Made by a program: the position numbers and the translations under genes
Part shown: piece after piece, positions 23,561 through 36,600 of the stretch
Numbering within the stretch: the stretch's first letter is position 1
How the letters are laid out: the number at the start of each line of letters is the position of its first letter
NCBI RefSeq assembly: GCF_041146795.1
Contig: NC_135167.1
Location: 6,234,454-6,298,453 of the forward strand
DNA from: Maylandia zebra
Lineage: Eukaryota; Chordata; Actinopteri; Cichliformes; Cichlidae
DNA length: 64,000 bases
Direction of reading: 5' to 3'
Notes under the pieces: generated by a model
Database searches by the model: none
What the model was told of the DNA's origin: nothing
What the model saw: only the letters and a program-made list of their open reading frames with translations

Positions 23561-25748
23561 TCTGGGGGGTTTTTTTTCTCTTTTTTTAAAAAAATTTTTT
23601 TTTAACTCGTCACCAAAAGACCAGTGAGTTAATGTGATGTGTGAGCGTAATGTGCACACAAACTATCCTCATTAGATTGTGCAATGAAAACAAAACATAT
23701 AATTTGCTTTTCTGTGCTTTAAATGATACAATAACCTGTAAACTGTGGTGGATTGTACCTGGATGAGCTACTACGTCACTCGCATTCTGGTTTTTCATAG
23801 TAAAATGTACTATAGTAAACTGTTGTTGGCATCAAACTACTCAAAGTGCAACCACCAACGTACTACTGGTACATAGTTTATTTTGCACAGTAGTTACCTT
23901 TGACTGATCTTACTTCAAACTGTGAGGTGCAGAGCCACTGCAGGTGGGCCATGAACAACCAGAGGAAAAACAAAACCATTAAAATATGTTAAGAAAAAAA
24001 AAATTGCTGAAAACTTGCTAAAACCTATTATAGCAGCTGCCAAGCTTCCGAAGTGGGTCATGCCAGAAAAAGCTTGAAAACCAACGACTTACTTAATTAG
24101 CACAGAAATCCCCATTTTTGACCTGATGGTGCTAAAAAGGATCCCACAGAGGAGACGACACACCGAGTTTCTTTGAAGTCGCTATATTTAATGATCAATT
24201 ACATTGTTATTAATTTACAACTTCTGTCTTTTACAAAACAAAGGTACACCCATTATACAGTATACAAATGTACCACAACATGTTTGAGGAATGTCATCTT
24301 TGTAGAAGCCCCTGGTGCGTTTTTAAAAGTTTATTTTTGTCACACAGTATTTACAGCTCTCAGAGCTAAAAGCACCGGGACATGGCAGGACAGACACGAG
24401 TCTCTTTTCATGGAGTTCCCAGCAGCTACGGGCTGAGAAAGAGACTGCACGTTCAATAAAGTTCAAAGCTGCTGGTTTACTTTTCATTTTAAAAGGCCAA
24501 AGGCCCCAACCTTCATTTGTTTGTTATATGTACAACATAAAAGAGATATTAAGAGAATACTCAAATACGATAAGGTAGCAACAACAACAACAATATCTCC
24601 TGGACCACAGTGAATGCAAAATTACTGAGGTTGCAAGTTTGACCAGGTCTGGGCCATAATACATCAACAATGTTGACTAATACAGGAAGTCCAAGAGGTC
24701 ATGGGATACAAAAAGGATGTTAATCCAACTCTGTGATGTCAGCAGTGTCATGTTAAGTCAGCTGATCAGTGGATAAGCGATATTGAGTTAACGGTCATTG
24801 TAGTGGCTTTTGGGGAAGTGAGAGCTCAAGTAAACATCCACTGCCAGCCGTCTGTCAATCATTACAGATTCTGTTAGAGTTATGCAACAACACATTAGTG
24901 CTCAAATACTGTATCACAACAGGTCAAGAGTGTAATAACTGTTTTGGCTGGTCGAGCACCTTGAGAGGTTTCACAGTGGGAACCCAGAGATGAAATCACT
25001 GCTGAAGCAACAAAATCCTGCAAGAACCAGTCATGGTCTTGCCCGTCTTTTAAAAATAACTGGGAGAGATGAGTGTCTCTAATAAAAACATTAAGGCAGC
25101 AACAGCATCTCTCATGAGGGAAAAGTGATATAATCATAATTCTTTTTAAAAAGTCAGTGGAAAGAAAATAGAACAGCCAGATTCTGTAGCCAGGCAGAGA
25201 TATAGACAGAACAAATTACTCATCCACAACAGATCAACAGTGAGCATCATGTGAGTAATTAGTAAAGCAAAGTGCAAAGTAGCAGCAGTTATAGAGAAGT
25301 ATTGCTAAGTGCAGAAACTGCTTGCATATTTATCTTATTCCATATAAGACATTACACACTCCAAATACCCGCACAACCAACACACTATACACACGTCTAT
25401 ATTTCATAAGGCACATTAGCATGCTGGAAGCATCCTGGAAGTGAAGCAGAAAAAGACTTGGAACAGAATGGAGATTCTTTGAGTAAGAAGGGAAAGGATA
25501 AGGATCTGTATGAAAAATAAAACTTTGCATGCTGGTGATGACAATGGATGGACAGCAAAACCAAAAAGTTAAAAACACATGCACTGGGTAAAATGGGCTC
25601 CATGCCAGCCCAATCCAGTCCACACCTGTGCAAAAATATATGACACTTTCTCTTCGTGCTTCACTGACCAAACAAGAACACGTTTAAGACGAAAACGGGA
25701 AGTATTGACGTTGATGCAAAAGGGGAAGTCCTGGTTTGACTTCACTCC
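23561..25748 (-). other. slc7a10: Between lrp3 and slc7a10 tails; includes presumed slc7a10 3' UTR
   Basis: Convergent intergenic space. A repeat-like block near 23910-24095 (gtgaggtgcagagccactg ... gtgggtcatgccaga) looks like a degraded DNA transposon. On the minus strand an AATAAA is present at 24335-24330, so the slc7a10 3' UTR may reach there, about 1.4 kb past its stop. No gene was seen. Confidence 0.4.
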
Positions 25749-28700
25749 TCAGTCAGTAGCTTTGGCAGTGAGGGGCTCAGTTTCTGAGGGGTCATCCTGA
25801 GGAAACACCACATAACACACCTTCTGGCCCTTGTACGTGAGTTTTTCTGCAATACAAAAGACATCATGAGCAGTCAGACTCAGATGGAATTACTGCTGAC
25901 ATAAATAGTTAATATGTTCTGTACGCTGGAAAAAACCAACTCACCAACTAATCTATAGAGCCATTTGGGTTTCTCCTTCCACTGCACACCCACAAAGTAT
26001 ACAGGGACTCCAGTCAACATGATAACCATACCCAGGCCACAAACCACTGGTTCAGAGTACAGGCTGAAGCCCAGCAGCACAGCCCAGAAGATCAGGTAGC
26101 TGATCGGGATCAACAGGTTCACCTACACAGAACAAAAACACATTTGTACAAAAACCCTTGCCACTGTAAATATGTTGATTTATCTGCAATGAACATAATT
26201 ATCTTTTTCCTTACCTTTTTTTTCTTTTTACATTTGTAAACCCATACTGTCTCTACATGTAGCATCCAAATATATAAACATGTACATATATTTGTCTGGG
26301 ATATTATCAAAAACAAATTTTTGACATTTAATTTAATGCTTTAATGTATTGCAATGTAATACTTATTTGTTTGTTTTTACTTTTTATTTTAATTTTCAGC
26401 TTTTATTTGACAATAAAAGTAAAAACAGAGAGCGATTGGAGGGAATGGCATACAGGAGAATGAACGTAAACAGAAAACAGGAAATAGTGGATGTTATTTG
26501 TGCACTAACTAATGTCATGTAACTGCCATTTGTGACACCAGGGGGCGCCAAAACAATATGCATGCTAACTCATTGTTAAATGGCAAAATCTAGTGGTACA
26601 CAAATCAGACTGCTGGGAGCTCTCAGTTTCCTATGCTAAATGCACAGATTACTGTGACACATTCATTGCAGACTACTTTATATACTACTATATGAAAATT
26701 AGCGTGTATGTCTACATCACCAGTCTATACATTACACTGTCTTCTTTGTTTTAAATGCATTAAAATTGACACACTGTTCAGAGCCTTTGAATAAAAGTTT
26801 TTAAAAATTATTGATTTGATGTAATGGGAAGCTTAATTTTATAATTGATTTGCCTTTGTTTAAAAAAAATCTAATTATTATAATTTAATTCAAAATTAAA
26901 TACTTTTATTTGAATCTGTCAGCTTTTTAAGCTTATTTCAAATTTCTATTTTTTTCTTTCTGCCTTACATAATTTTAATATTTTCATTTTTTAAATTCCT
27001 CACTATAATCTGCTTTTATTGTGGTTAAGTTATACCTCCAGATAAAACAAGTGCCATACCTTTATAGGTCTAGCCAGGTTGGGCCTTTTCTTGCGGAGGT
27101 AGAGAAGGCCGGCAATGGTTACCCCATAGGACAAATAGTTGATAAAGGACACATAGTTGATCAGGTTGTGTGTCTCCCCAATACACAGGATGACAACTGT
27201 GGCAAAGCACTGTAGGACAGAACAGGTTCAAACAAGAGAAAATTAAAGCACTGAATCTCTGTTTTGAAGCTACACAGCTGGATAAACCTGTTAGTGTGAA
27301 ACGTACACAGAGCAGCAGGGCAGGAATTGGTGTGCAGTTTTTTAGGTGGATCATTGCCAGCAGATAAGGAAGGTGACCCTCTCTGGCGCCAGAGAAACAC
27401 AATCTACCGAGAGACATATTTACACATGTTATACACGTTATTTTGTGGAAACAGCGGGCATCAGTAAAAATAAGTAAAAATTAGGGTTTGGTGTGTTGTA
27501 CAATGCAAGACAAAGCGTTTGTGCTGTACCTGGAGGAGGTAAACAAATATCCATTAATTCCTCCAAAGGTGGACAAAGCTACAGAGATTGGCATCACCCA
27601 GGAAAACATTCCCAGCAGTTTCTCCCCAAATGTCTGAAAAAACACAAAACGTGATTGTCCAGATGACCGACATGTTGACTAAATTAATTATTTATTAATT
27701 CATCAGTCCCCTCGATTACTGCACTAATTGATTGATTCACTGAAAGATTAAATAGCCTTTTTAACAGCCTGCCTGCATACCACTATAAGACTATGGTTAT
27801 ATATGCATGTAGGTACGATGTAGGTACGAGATATAATTTTTTACAGTATATTTTCAATGTTTTTCAGGCGTGAACTCAAGATCGAGAAATAACAGTCTCG
27901 ATCCTTGGTATGTCATTGAAATCCAATGACTTGTAATAACAACCGATGAAAAAACAACAACTTTCAGTTGCTCCCTCTCTACAAGGGGCTCCACAACAGG
28001 TGGCTCCACATGTTTGATTTGGCAGACGTTTATGCTGGATGCAATTCCTGATGCAATCCCAAAGGGGTTAATGTCTCAGGCTGGAATTAAACCAGCAACC
28101 TGCTACTTGCCAAACTAAAATAACCATTAATGATGCAAAATAAAACTGCGTGCGTAAGCAGTGACTGAAGTGACCGCTGCTCGACATGTGACAGGATTGC
28201 AAATACACAACTGGAGCCTGGAATGTCTGTTGACTTTAGCAGTATATGAGCTGAAACAGGTTTGAATATACAGCCTGAATTCCAAAAATGAGGCCACTGT
28301 GTGCACTGTAAACAAAAGTAGTTTTATGATTTGCAAATCTAATAAAACAACATTTTCACAGTAGAACATAGAAAACGACTCAAATGTTCAAACTGAGAAA
28401 ATGTCCCATTTTAAGAAAAATACTGGCTCATTTTTAGTTTGTTGGGAGCCACCCGTCCTAAAACCCGTTGCTATGTTTTCTATGTGCTGCTTTGAATAAA
28501 ATATGGATTCATGAGTTCAGTTATTGCATTCTGTTTTACATTTTCCACAGTGTCTCAGCTTTTTCAGAACTGGGTTTGTAAAATATCCAGTCATGGCGCT
28601 GGAGAGCTGCTCACCACTGCCACAGCATTAGAGCTGAGGAGCTCCTCTGGGGTCATGGAGGAGAAGTAGGCAATGTTGGTCATAGTGTAGACAAGGGTCA

Positions 28701-31700
28701 CCAGTGGGATGGAAATGTAGATGGCACGGGGCAGGTTCCTGATGACAGGAAAAATATTAATGATATGGGGCAGAACTTAAGAAAAACTTGTGGTGTGTCT
28801 GCTAGCTTTGCTTATGCATATCGTACTTGCGCGGCTCTACGACCTCCTCTGTGACGTAGTTGAGGAAATTCCAGCCGCTGTAGGCAAAGGAGGCCTGGAG
28901 GAAGGCCAGCGCTATCTGTCCCACTGAGGGGTCCTGACTGAATTCAAAGGCCGCACTGGGCTGCAGGGCATCGTAATGACCTGGATGAAAGATGAGAAAT
29001 ATAGAACGAGCAAATAAAAACCGTAAAATAATTGTTGGTTCATCACTAATCATTTTAATGCAATAAAACCAGAGAGCAGATGAAACATGTCCAAAGCACA
29101 GAAATTACTGTTACCAATTACTGAAAAACATTTTTTATGCATGTGTGCACATGTCTGTGTGTTTACCTCTACAAATTTGGACAAGTCCTACTATTATAAT
29201 GAGAACTAGCGCGAGAAGTTTTCCTATAGTGAAAATGTCCTGGATCCTTGTCGCCCAACGCACACTGGAGCAGTTCACCCAGGTCAGGAATACTGCACAT
29301 ATACACACAAACACACACAGCAGAAAAATCATTAAAGTTTTACGTAAAAAAAAGTTAAAGGTTTATTCACAGGTATTTGTGTATTTCATGCAAAGCATCA
29401 CGTCAACAACACATTTAAATTTGCAAATTACTCTCTCTCAATCCCTACTTTCTATTTCCTGCTTGTGTAAACTGCACATGTGTGGCCCTGCTCTCCTCTA
29501 GGCTGCTGACCTTGACATTATCACTAAGTTTTGAGGGTATTTTTGTGAAAGCCAACATAGTATCGAATGGCCCAATTCCAAGAGAGCCAAATCAGCCAAG
29601 CACAAATGTCTCTCAGTTGCGCTTACAAGCAAAAGAAAGAAAACGGAGACCTACAAATACGTCAAACAATACTGTTATTGTTCCTCTAAACTCCTAGGCT
29701 ACTCAGGGACTAGGTATTTTCTGTCTTCTTTTTTGTGCTGTTCTGAAAGTACTTCAAGTGCTCTACTGAGAAGAAAGGCGCTATGTAAGTACCAGTCCAT
29801 TTGTCCTGCGGGTGCAGATCAGATGCACGAGCTACACCTGCACAGTGTGCTCATTCTTTTACTCTGGCATCCTCGTCTTCCAGGCTCTTTCCTTCATTCT
29901 TCCAAATACTCTTTAGATTTGTTTTGCTCTCCGAATTCAATCCCACCTCTCCTTACATACTTAACACTACTGGCTCAACAAATTCATTATCTTCCAAATG
30001 ACAAAGATCCTTGTTTGATTAAATCCCCATTTTCTTAGTTAGTTCTTGTGTTGTCTCTAATTTCATGTCACACTCTTTGAGCCAGGCTATAACATGCTTA
30101 TGACTTCCAAACATTTCTGATACTTTAAAGTCGTTTGCCCAGAGCTATGCACAACATAAATAATAGTGACATCCAAATAAATCACATAAAAATATTAGTG
30201 ATGGGTTTATTGGGTGGAAATCAGTGATAACTTTACAAGCAGGATGAGAGTTGTCAGGCAGGAAAAGCTTCCCAGCCAGGGTATGTCCACTTTTTTGTCA
30301 ACTCCAGTTATCTTCACAGCGTCTCTATAGTCCACTTATCTGTTGCTTGTGTTTCACATGCCCTCAGAATTGCAGGTGTCTTAAAATGAGAACATGGAGA
30401 TTAGGAAACAGTTGAGCCCTCGGGGTGTATTAAAGGAAGATAATCTAGTTATTCATTCATTTCATTCTTTTTTTTTTTTGGGACCTATTCTTTTTTTGGC
30501 TCATATTTCACCTTCTCTCTTCTGACACTTCTTTCCTTCTCTCTTTTACCCACTAACACCCACTCTAGTGACCTAGCAGTGACCATGTCATCCATCACTA
30601 GGGCTAGAGTTTTCCTCCCACCACAGAAATCTGAACAAGCTGCTTCCGCTGGCAGAGGCACAGACGTATATACACACACGTGTGAATTTTTGGCAAGAGG
30701 TTTTGGAGGCACCGGGCAGAGCTTTCTCTCCCCTACAACACTGCTGTGTTTTATAGTCAATTACCCTTGGAGTGTTACATGAATTTCCGTTTCTGTGTTC
30801 CTGCATGAACCCCCACTACGACCTCCCCCAACTTTCCTCTATTCTAACCCTGACAGGAAGGAGGTGCCAGTGGCTTTGAATGTGACAGTGCAGGTAAATC
30901 TGTGTCCTGCTGTCACTGCTTCTATTGAAGGCTGCCTCAGCTCTAGAATACTAACTAATTACCACTTTAAGTCTTAATGGATTCTGACCCCAACTCACTG
31001 CAGATTTATCAGCAGGCTTTAACCTCAGGAACGCCTCCTCCTGGTCCAGGATCTGGACTCAGGAGTCACCACACTGGCAAAAACTCCCCAGTCCTGTCTA
31101 TACATCACAAAATATCTGATAACAAAATCTTCAACGAGGAGACCTATGAGATCTAAAAAAGGATGCTGAAAGTTACAGATAGAGAGGAAAGAATGTAATT
31201 ACATATGTTATATGGAGGAGATTAAATGGGCTTTGAGGAAAAATTCTAAATGAATAATGAATAGGGGCAAAACAATTCTGAAACCAAGAACAAAATGACT
31301 ATGCAAGCATCCACAATACCGTACCCCAATTCTTGTGCCATGGTACACTTGTGGAACTGTTGGCTTAATAGTTTTTCTAGCTATAAAACATTTGTGATTT
31401 TGTTTTCAGCTGGAGAATTAGCAACATAATAAAATTAAATCCAAAATTCCTCTAAGGCCATTACAGAGCTCTGTGTAAACATGACATTCTTCTTGGCGTT
31501 TGATGCCTACCATACACTGGAAGAATCATGTCATTTGTCCAACGTGTGACAGTTTTTCCATCCCCTACAACGATAGTGACATTTTGTTCTTCTGAGCCAC
31601 TCTGGTTTGTTCTGTCTTTAGGGCAGCCGCTAGTCTGATGATTCACCATGAGCCCTCAATCGAATTTTAAATGAGTTTTGTGCAGCATTCAATAAAACAT

Positions 31701-33532
31701 CCAGTGTGTTCAAGGGTTCAGAGGAAGCCTGAACTAAACTCGCTCAGCCACACTAAAATAGAATTTGTGCATGACGTTTTTATTCTGAGCTAACATACTT
31801 GTGTGCTTTCTTAATTTGTGTCTACGTTATGCTCATAGTTGTTCTGACTCTATGGGGGGCTCCATTTTCCAAATAATGAGAAAGAATTAATACACAGTTG
31901 ATACACGAACGTTTAGAGCAGTAGTTCAGATTGTAGTACACATAGTAAAATAAATAGAAATGGTATTTCCACTTTTACTGAAAACAATTTTACAGTCTTC
32001 TTTTTTGAAATAAATTGAAGTCAATGATCTGAACCAGTGATGGAGACATAACGTGAAACTTCTCCCTACTGTACCAACACAATAATGGACTAACACAGAC
32101 TTCTTGCTGGAATATTCTCTTGGCCTTTGAAATAAAAACATCACATTTATAGTGACTGTTTTGTGGGATTGAGTATAAAATTAATGATGATGGCTCCATA
32201 AGACAAGTTACAGTGTTTTACAATTTAAAGAAATATTTAAAGAATACGGGGCGATCGTGGCTCAAGAGTTGGGCGTTCGTCTTGTAATCGGAAGGTTGCC
32301 GGTTCGAGCCCCGGCTCTGACAGTCTCGGTCGTTGTGTCCTTGGGCAAGACACTTCACCCGTTGCCTACTGGTGATGGTCAGAGGGTCCGGTGGCGCCAG
32401 TGTCCAGCAGCCTCCCCTCTGTCAGTGCGCCCCAGGGCGGCTGTGGCTACACTGTAGCTTGCCATTACCAGTGTGCGAATGGGTGGATGATTGTGTATAG
32501 TGTAAAGCGCTTTGGGGTCCTTAGGATCAAGTAAAGCGCTATGCAAATACTGACCATAAAGAATATAAAACAGTGTTGACTGCTGGAAAATGAATTTTTC
32601 TTTCTTTTTAGTGAAACTGATCAGCAGATGACAAACTAAACTGCAGGATAAATGAGCGTGCATGGCTGTGCTGCTGTGGGCTGTCGAGTGTGCCTATTCT
32701 TAGAAGAACACAGCCAGCTTACAACTGGACCTGTCTGGTTTTCACCAACACACGCACGCCTGGGTCACCCTGTGACTCTTGAGCAGTATGCTCAGCAGGA
32801 GAGGAAGGAGGGGGGAAACATAACTAGGCTGACTCGCATTCATAAACCCTCAACTAAGAAAAGTTCAGTGAACTTAAGAGCACCCTCACGAAGACTCAGC
32901 ACAGCAAGAAAATATAACACATTAATTCTGGTGCTGGAAAGTGATGAAATATTTACTTTATCCTTCACAGGTAACTTGAACTTTTTCTTTTCTTATCCCT
33001 TCCTATCGACTACCTGTGTTGCCAATTGCCTGATATGATGCTGCTCATTTACATGCACCTGTCTTTGGTTTTTAAGGTGGATGGAACTACAATGAAAGGG
33101 CTTCAACTGTACATAGATGATTCTTTTAGGGTTCAGAATAATATGTTTTCCATCTGTCATCAGACGTCTGACACTTTTTCTCCTCACAGACTGATTGAGT
33201 TTCATAAGATATGAAGCTTGCATAACTGCTGATCACAGACGGGTGACTACAATCTTTCTGTGACTTTAAGTCTCAAGTGTGATGCCATAGACCAGATTGG
33301 AGGACAGGGGTCGAACCAGCTAGCCAATAGAAACATCAAACATCTGACTCGAATGTCTGGCTGGCCAATGGGGACTTCCATCATTATTGATGTGAAAGGT
33401 ATTCTGCGCTTTTCCTATTTCCATGGTGCCCTGTGACAGTAACAATGCACAATAGTGTAGACACACCCTCTCATTAGCAGCGTCCACAAAGACTGGCACC
33501 ATTATGTATTCTGACACTGATACTGAGACACA

Positions 33533-33604
<72 letters not shown>

Positions 33605-36600
33605 CATACCACACTCTAGAATACAACACAAAAACCCACTCGCACAGTGTCCCTTGCCCAAAGTAGGCAGCAGTTGTAGGATTCTGTTGCCATAAATAGT
33701 AGAGGGTACTCAGCAAATGCTAAGCCTGACGTGCGCACACACCCACATACGAAGCCAACCATCCCACTCCCCGTCTATCCCGTTTCCCCTTCTCCATCCG
33801 GTTCTGACAGGACCAAACTGGCTGGTTTGTGGATCGGATACATGCAAGGTCTGCTTGGGCCACTGGCTATTTAAATACAGATACCCCAACTGATCAGATT
33901 AGAGGCTGGAGATAGAGCATAACATTTCTTGTGGAATTATCAAATGACAATGACAGCCCTGAGCACACTGAAGTGTCACAGAATCACATTTCTTTAAGCC
34001 ACCGCAGGAAATGGATTTGATTTGGTTTGATTAGTCTGGTTTACTTTGGTAAATGCACAAACTTGCCTAAGATGGAAGTACCTTTTTCCTTGTTATTATT
34101 TGTCTTCCAAACAGTCATTTATAGGAACATCGTATATAGGAGCAACAGTATTTTGGAAATATATGTACAAGTGCAAGTTAAAATAGATATTTTTCTTTAA
34201 GATCAGTTGCTTTTTATGTTGCTTTGGAAGCAGATGCTTGGTCTGATGTTTACCTCACTGGGAGTCACTCTGGCTCATTCAGTCAGATGACTTGCATGTT
34301 GAAGACAACAGCAGGTCTGAAGTGTGATACTGTGAACTAGTTTGTCATGATGACACAGGCATAGGCCACACACATGCAGTCACGCAGAAGAGCAACAAAT
34401 CTGTCAACCACTCATCTGTTTATTCCATGCCACCTGAAAAATCTGGCCAGCAACCAATCAGCTTGCCACTATGGAAATGCTAAGGAAAGCATTTATCCAT
34501 TATTAATCATTAATCATAAATGGACAGTCAAAATTCAGGCTTATCAGAGTTGAAGTAAACTCAGAAAATGTTGCGTTCCTGAGGTGGAATGTTAAGCACT
34601 CCCAGTTCCCATGGTGTATTGCAAGCTGTATGAATGTCAAAGCTATTTTGCTCTCAAAAACCTGAGGGCAACAACTGTATTCTTAAATACATAATTAGCA
34701 ATTTTACAGCAAGTTGTTACTGCACTGGATGCTTCAGTTTGTTTGGAATCAAGAACCATGTGCTTAGCATTAGCAACAATGTTTACCCTGGCAGGACAGT
34801 TCTAAAAACTGTTCAGTGGAAAATCAAAGAGAGATAAGACGTAAAGGACAACACTAAACTAGAATAAACATTTACTTAAACTATCATGGAATAGATAAAT
34901 AGAGTTTCTAAGGCTGCTGGTGACTCACAGACACAAATTGTTGCGAGAAGTTTGGTGGCGATGAACGGAGGAAAACAGTGCTGAAAGGCCGGCTGCAAGA
35001 CGTAATTGGAGAAGGTGAGCGCAATGACGGCCAACGTGGTTGGGTACATGATGAGGACAGCGCTCCATAACAACAGGAATCTAAAGGATGAAGAGACAGA
35101 ACGGGATTTCAATTTAGAATAAAGTTCAGTGTAATAACTTGAGACTAAGTGGAGAGGGGGGGGGCTGTCACTTGTGGGCAGTTATTTTGACAAGGAAGGG
35201 ACTTTCACTGCTCTTATAACATTATTCCATATTCAATAAACTGTATAAAAAATAGACATAGCTGCCATGATGTCATATTGGTGATGCTTTTTAAACAACT
35301 TGAGCTGAGCATTTGCACCCAACTCACTGGTGAACAGCTGGTGATTGATTTGTTACCCAGTGATGGTACCCTGGATAATCCTCCTTGCTGACTGTAAAAA
35401 AAAACATTAAAAAAATAACTTATTGTTTAATTATGACCTGAAACCAGAAACTAGACCCAGAAAGTGATCAGGAAACGGTTTACTCTGGCACAGAACAAGA
35501 CAGTTGAAGACCATTAAGTCTTTCTGCAACCACAGAGGTTGCAAAAAGGTTGGTGGTTTCACTTTTCAGACCTGGATGTTAGGTCAGTCTTTTATACTGT
35601 CTTTGATTCCATCCCAGCTTTACAGTCACACCTATACTTAAACCTGTCAGCAAAACAACATCACTGTAGAAGTTGGGTCTTTACTTAACCTCCTACGACC
35701 TGGCGCCCACATATGTGGGCATCACATTTTGGGTTGTCTAGACCACAACACTAAATTTTGCTCTAGCACATTAGCAGGAGCTTCAGCGTTCCATCTGTAG
35801 CTGCAGAGGATGTGCTCAGGCAAACACTCAGTGTTTGACACTCGTTTTTTGACAGCATTTAAAGCAGATTTTACAACCACTGTTGTAACTTAGAAAAAAA
35901 AGGATGTACTTGCATGCATAAAGCACTTACTAAATGCAAGCCATACTTGGTTATCATCAAGGAAGCATTGACCTGATGATTTTATTAAATTAAAAACGTC
36001 AGAGGACCAAAGCCATTAAGCACATACTTTGGACATGTAAGGCTTTGGGGGAGTTTTTTTCAAACTCAAGTAACTCCAGAATTTTACTATTGGTGCGTTG
36101 GAAGTTGAAAACATAATGAAAACTTTAATTCCACCTCCAGAGTGAGTGCTTTTTGTTGCTTGTTCCCTTCTTATTCTTTCTGTGTTGGTATTCAACTGTA
36201 ATTCAAAAACTCCTACACTAGTTCTTACTTTCTGCTGTTTTTAACATTTTTGAGTCGTTTGCTGCTGCTCCTGTGTTTAATCCTTTGTGGTACTTGCTTC
36301 ATTCATAGTTGCAAAATAACCGAACAGAGAAAGTCAGACTGAACTACTTTCACAGAAATGCTTCTGAAGGCTGGCACAGTATATAACAAGTTTGACCTTC
36401 TCAGACTTAGAATGCCGCTCTATGATCAGCTGACACACCACATGACCTCTGAAAGTCATAAGACGCTCACAGATGATTGGTTCAAAGCCAACACGCCCAT
36501 TGGACTGTTGCAATATAATTCATATGAGGAAAAATAATTCAGGGGGAAAGACGCAACAAGCTGCTACTGCAGTTTAGGAACATCTGTATTTTAAAAAATG

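Larger units (their letters stand above)
29293..34928 (-). other. slc7a10: Largest 3'-half slc7a10 intron
   Basis: Intron between the third and fourth coding exons. It holds a full SINE (32247-32556), a long CA microsatellite (33527-33601) and a short retroposon tail near 29760-29795 (ggcgctatgtaagtaccagt). The rest is non-coding with no further exon seen. Confidence 0.75.

Noticed and set aside
32248-32322. A second tRNA gene
   Set aside because: Only the A- and B-box regions resemble a tRNA; the acceptor ends do not pair, and a SINE body, tail and target duplication follow.
33500-33700. Overlapping open frames of His/Thr or Cys/Val repeats
   Set aside because: They are translations of a CA microsatellite; the same holds for 43363-43548, 49913-50152 and 52806-53103.
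35694-36060. piggyBac-type MITE starting at a TTAA
   Set aside because: Only one possible end (ttaacctcctacgacc) was found; without the opposite terminus it cannot be supported as an element.
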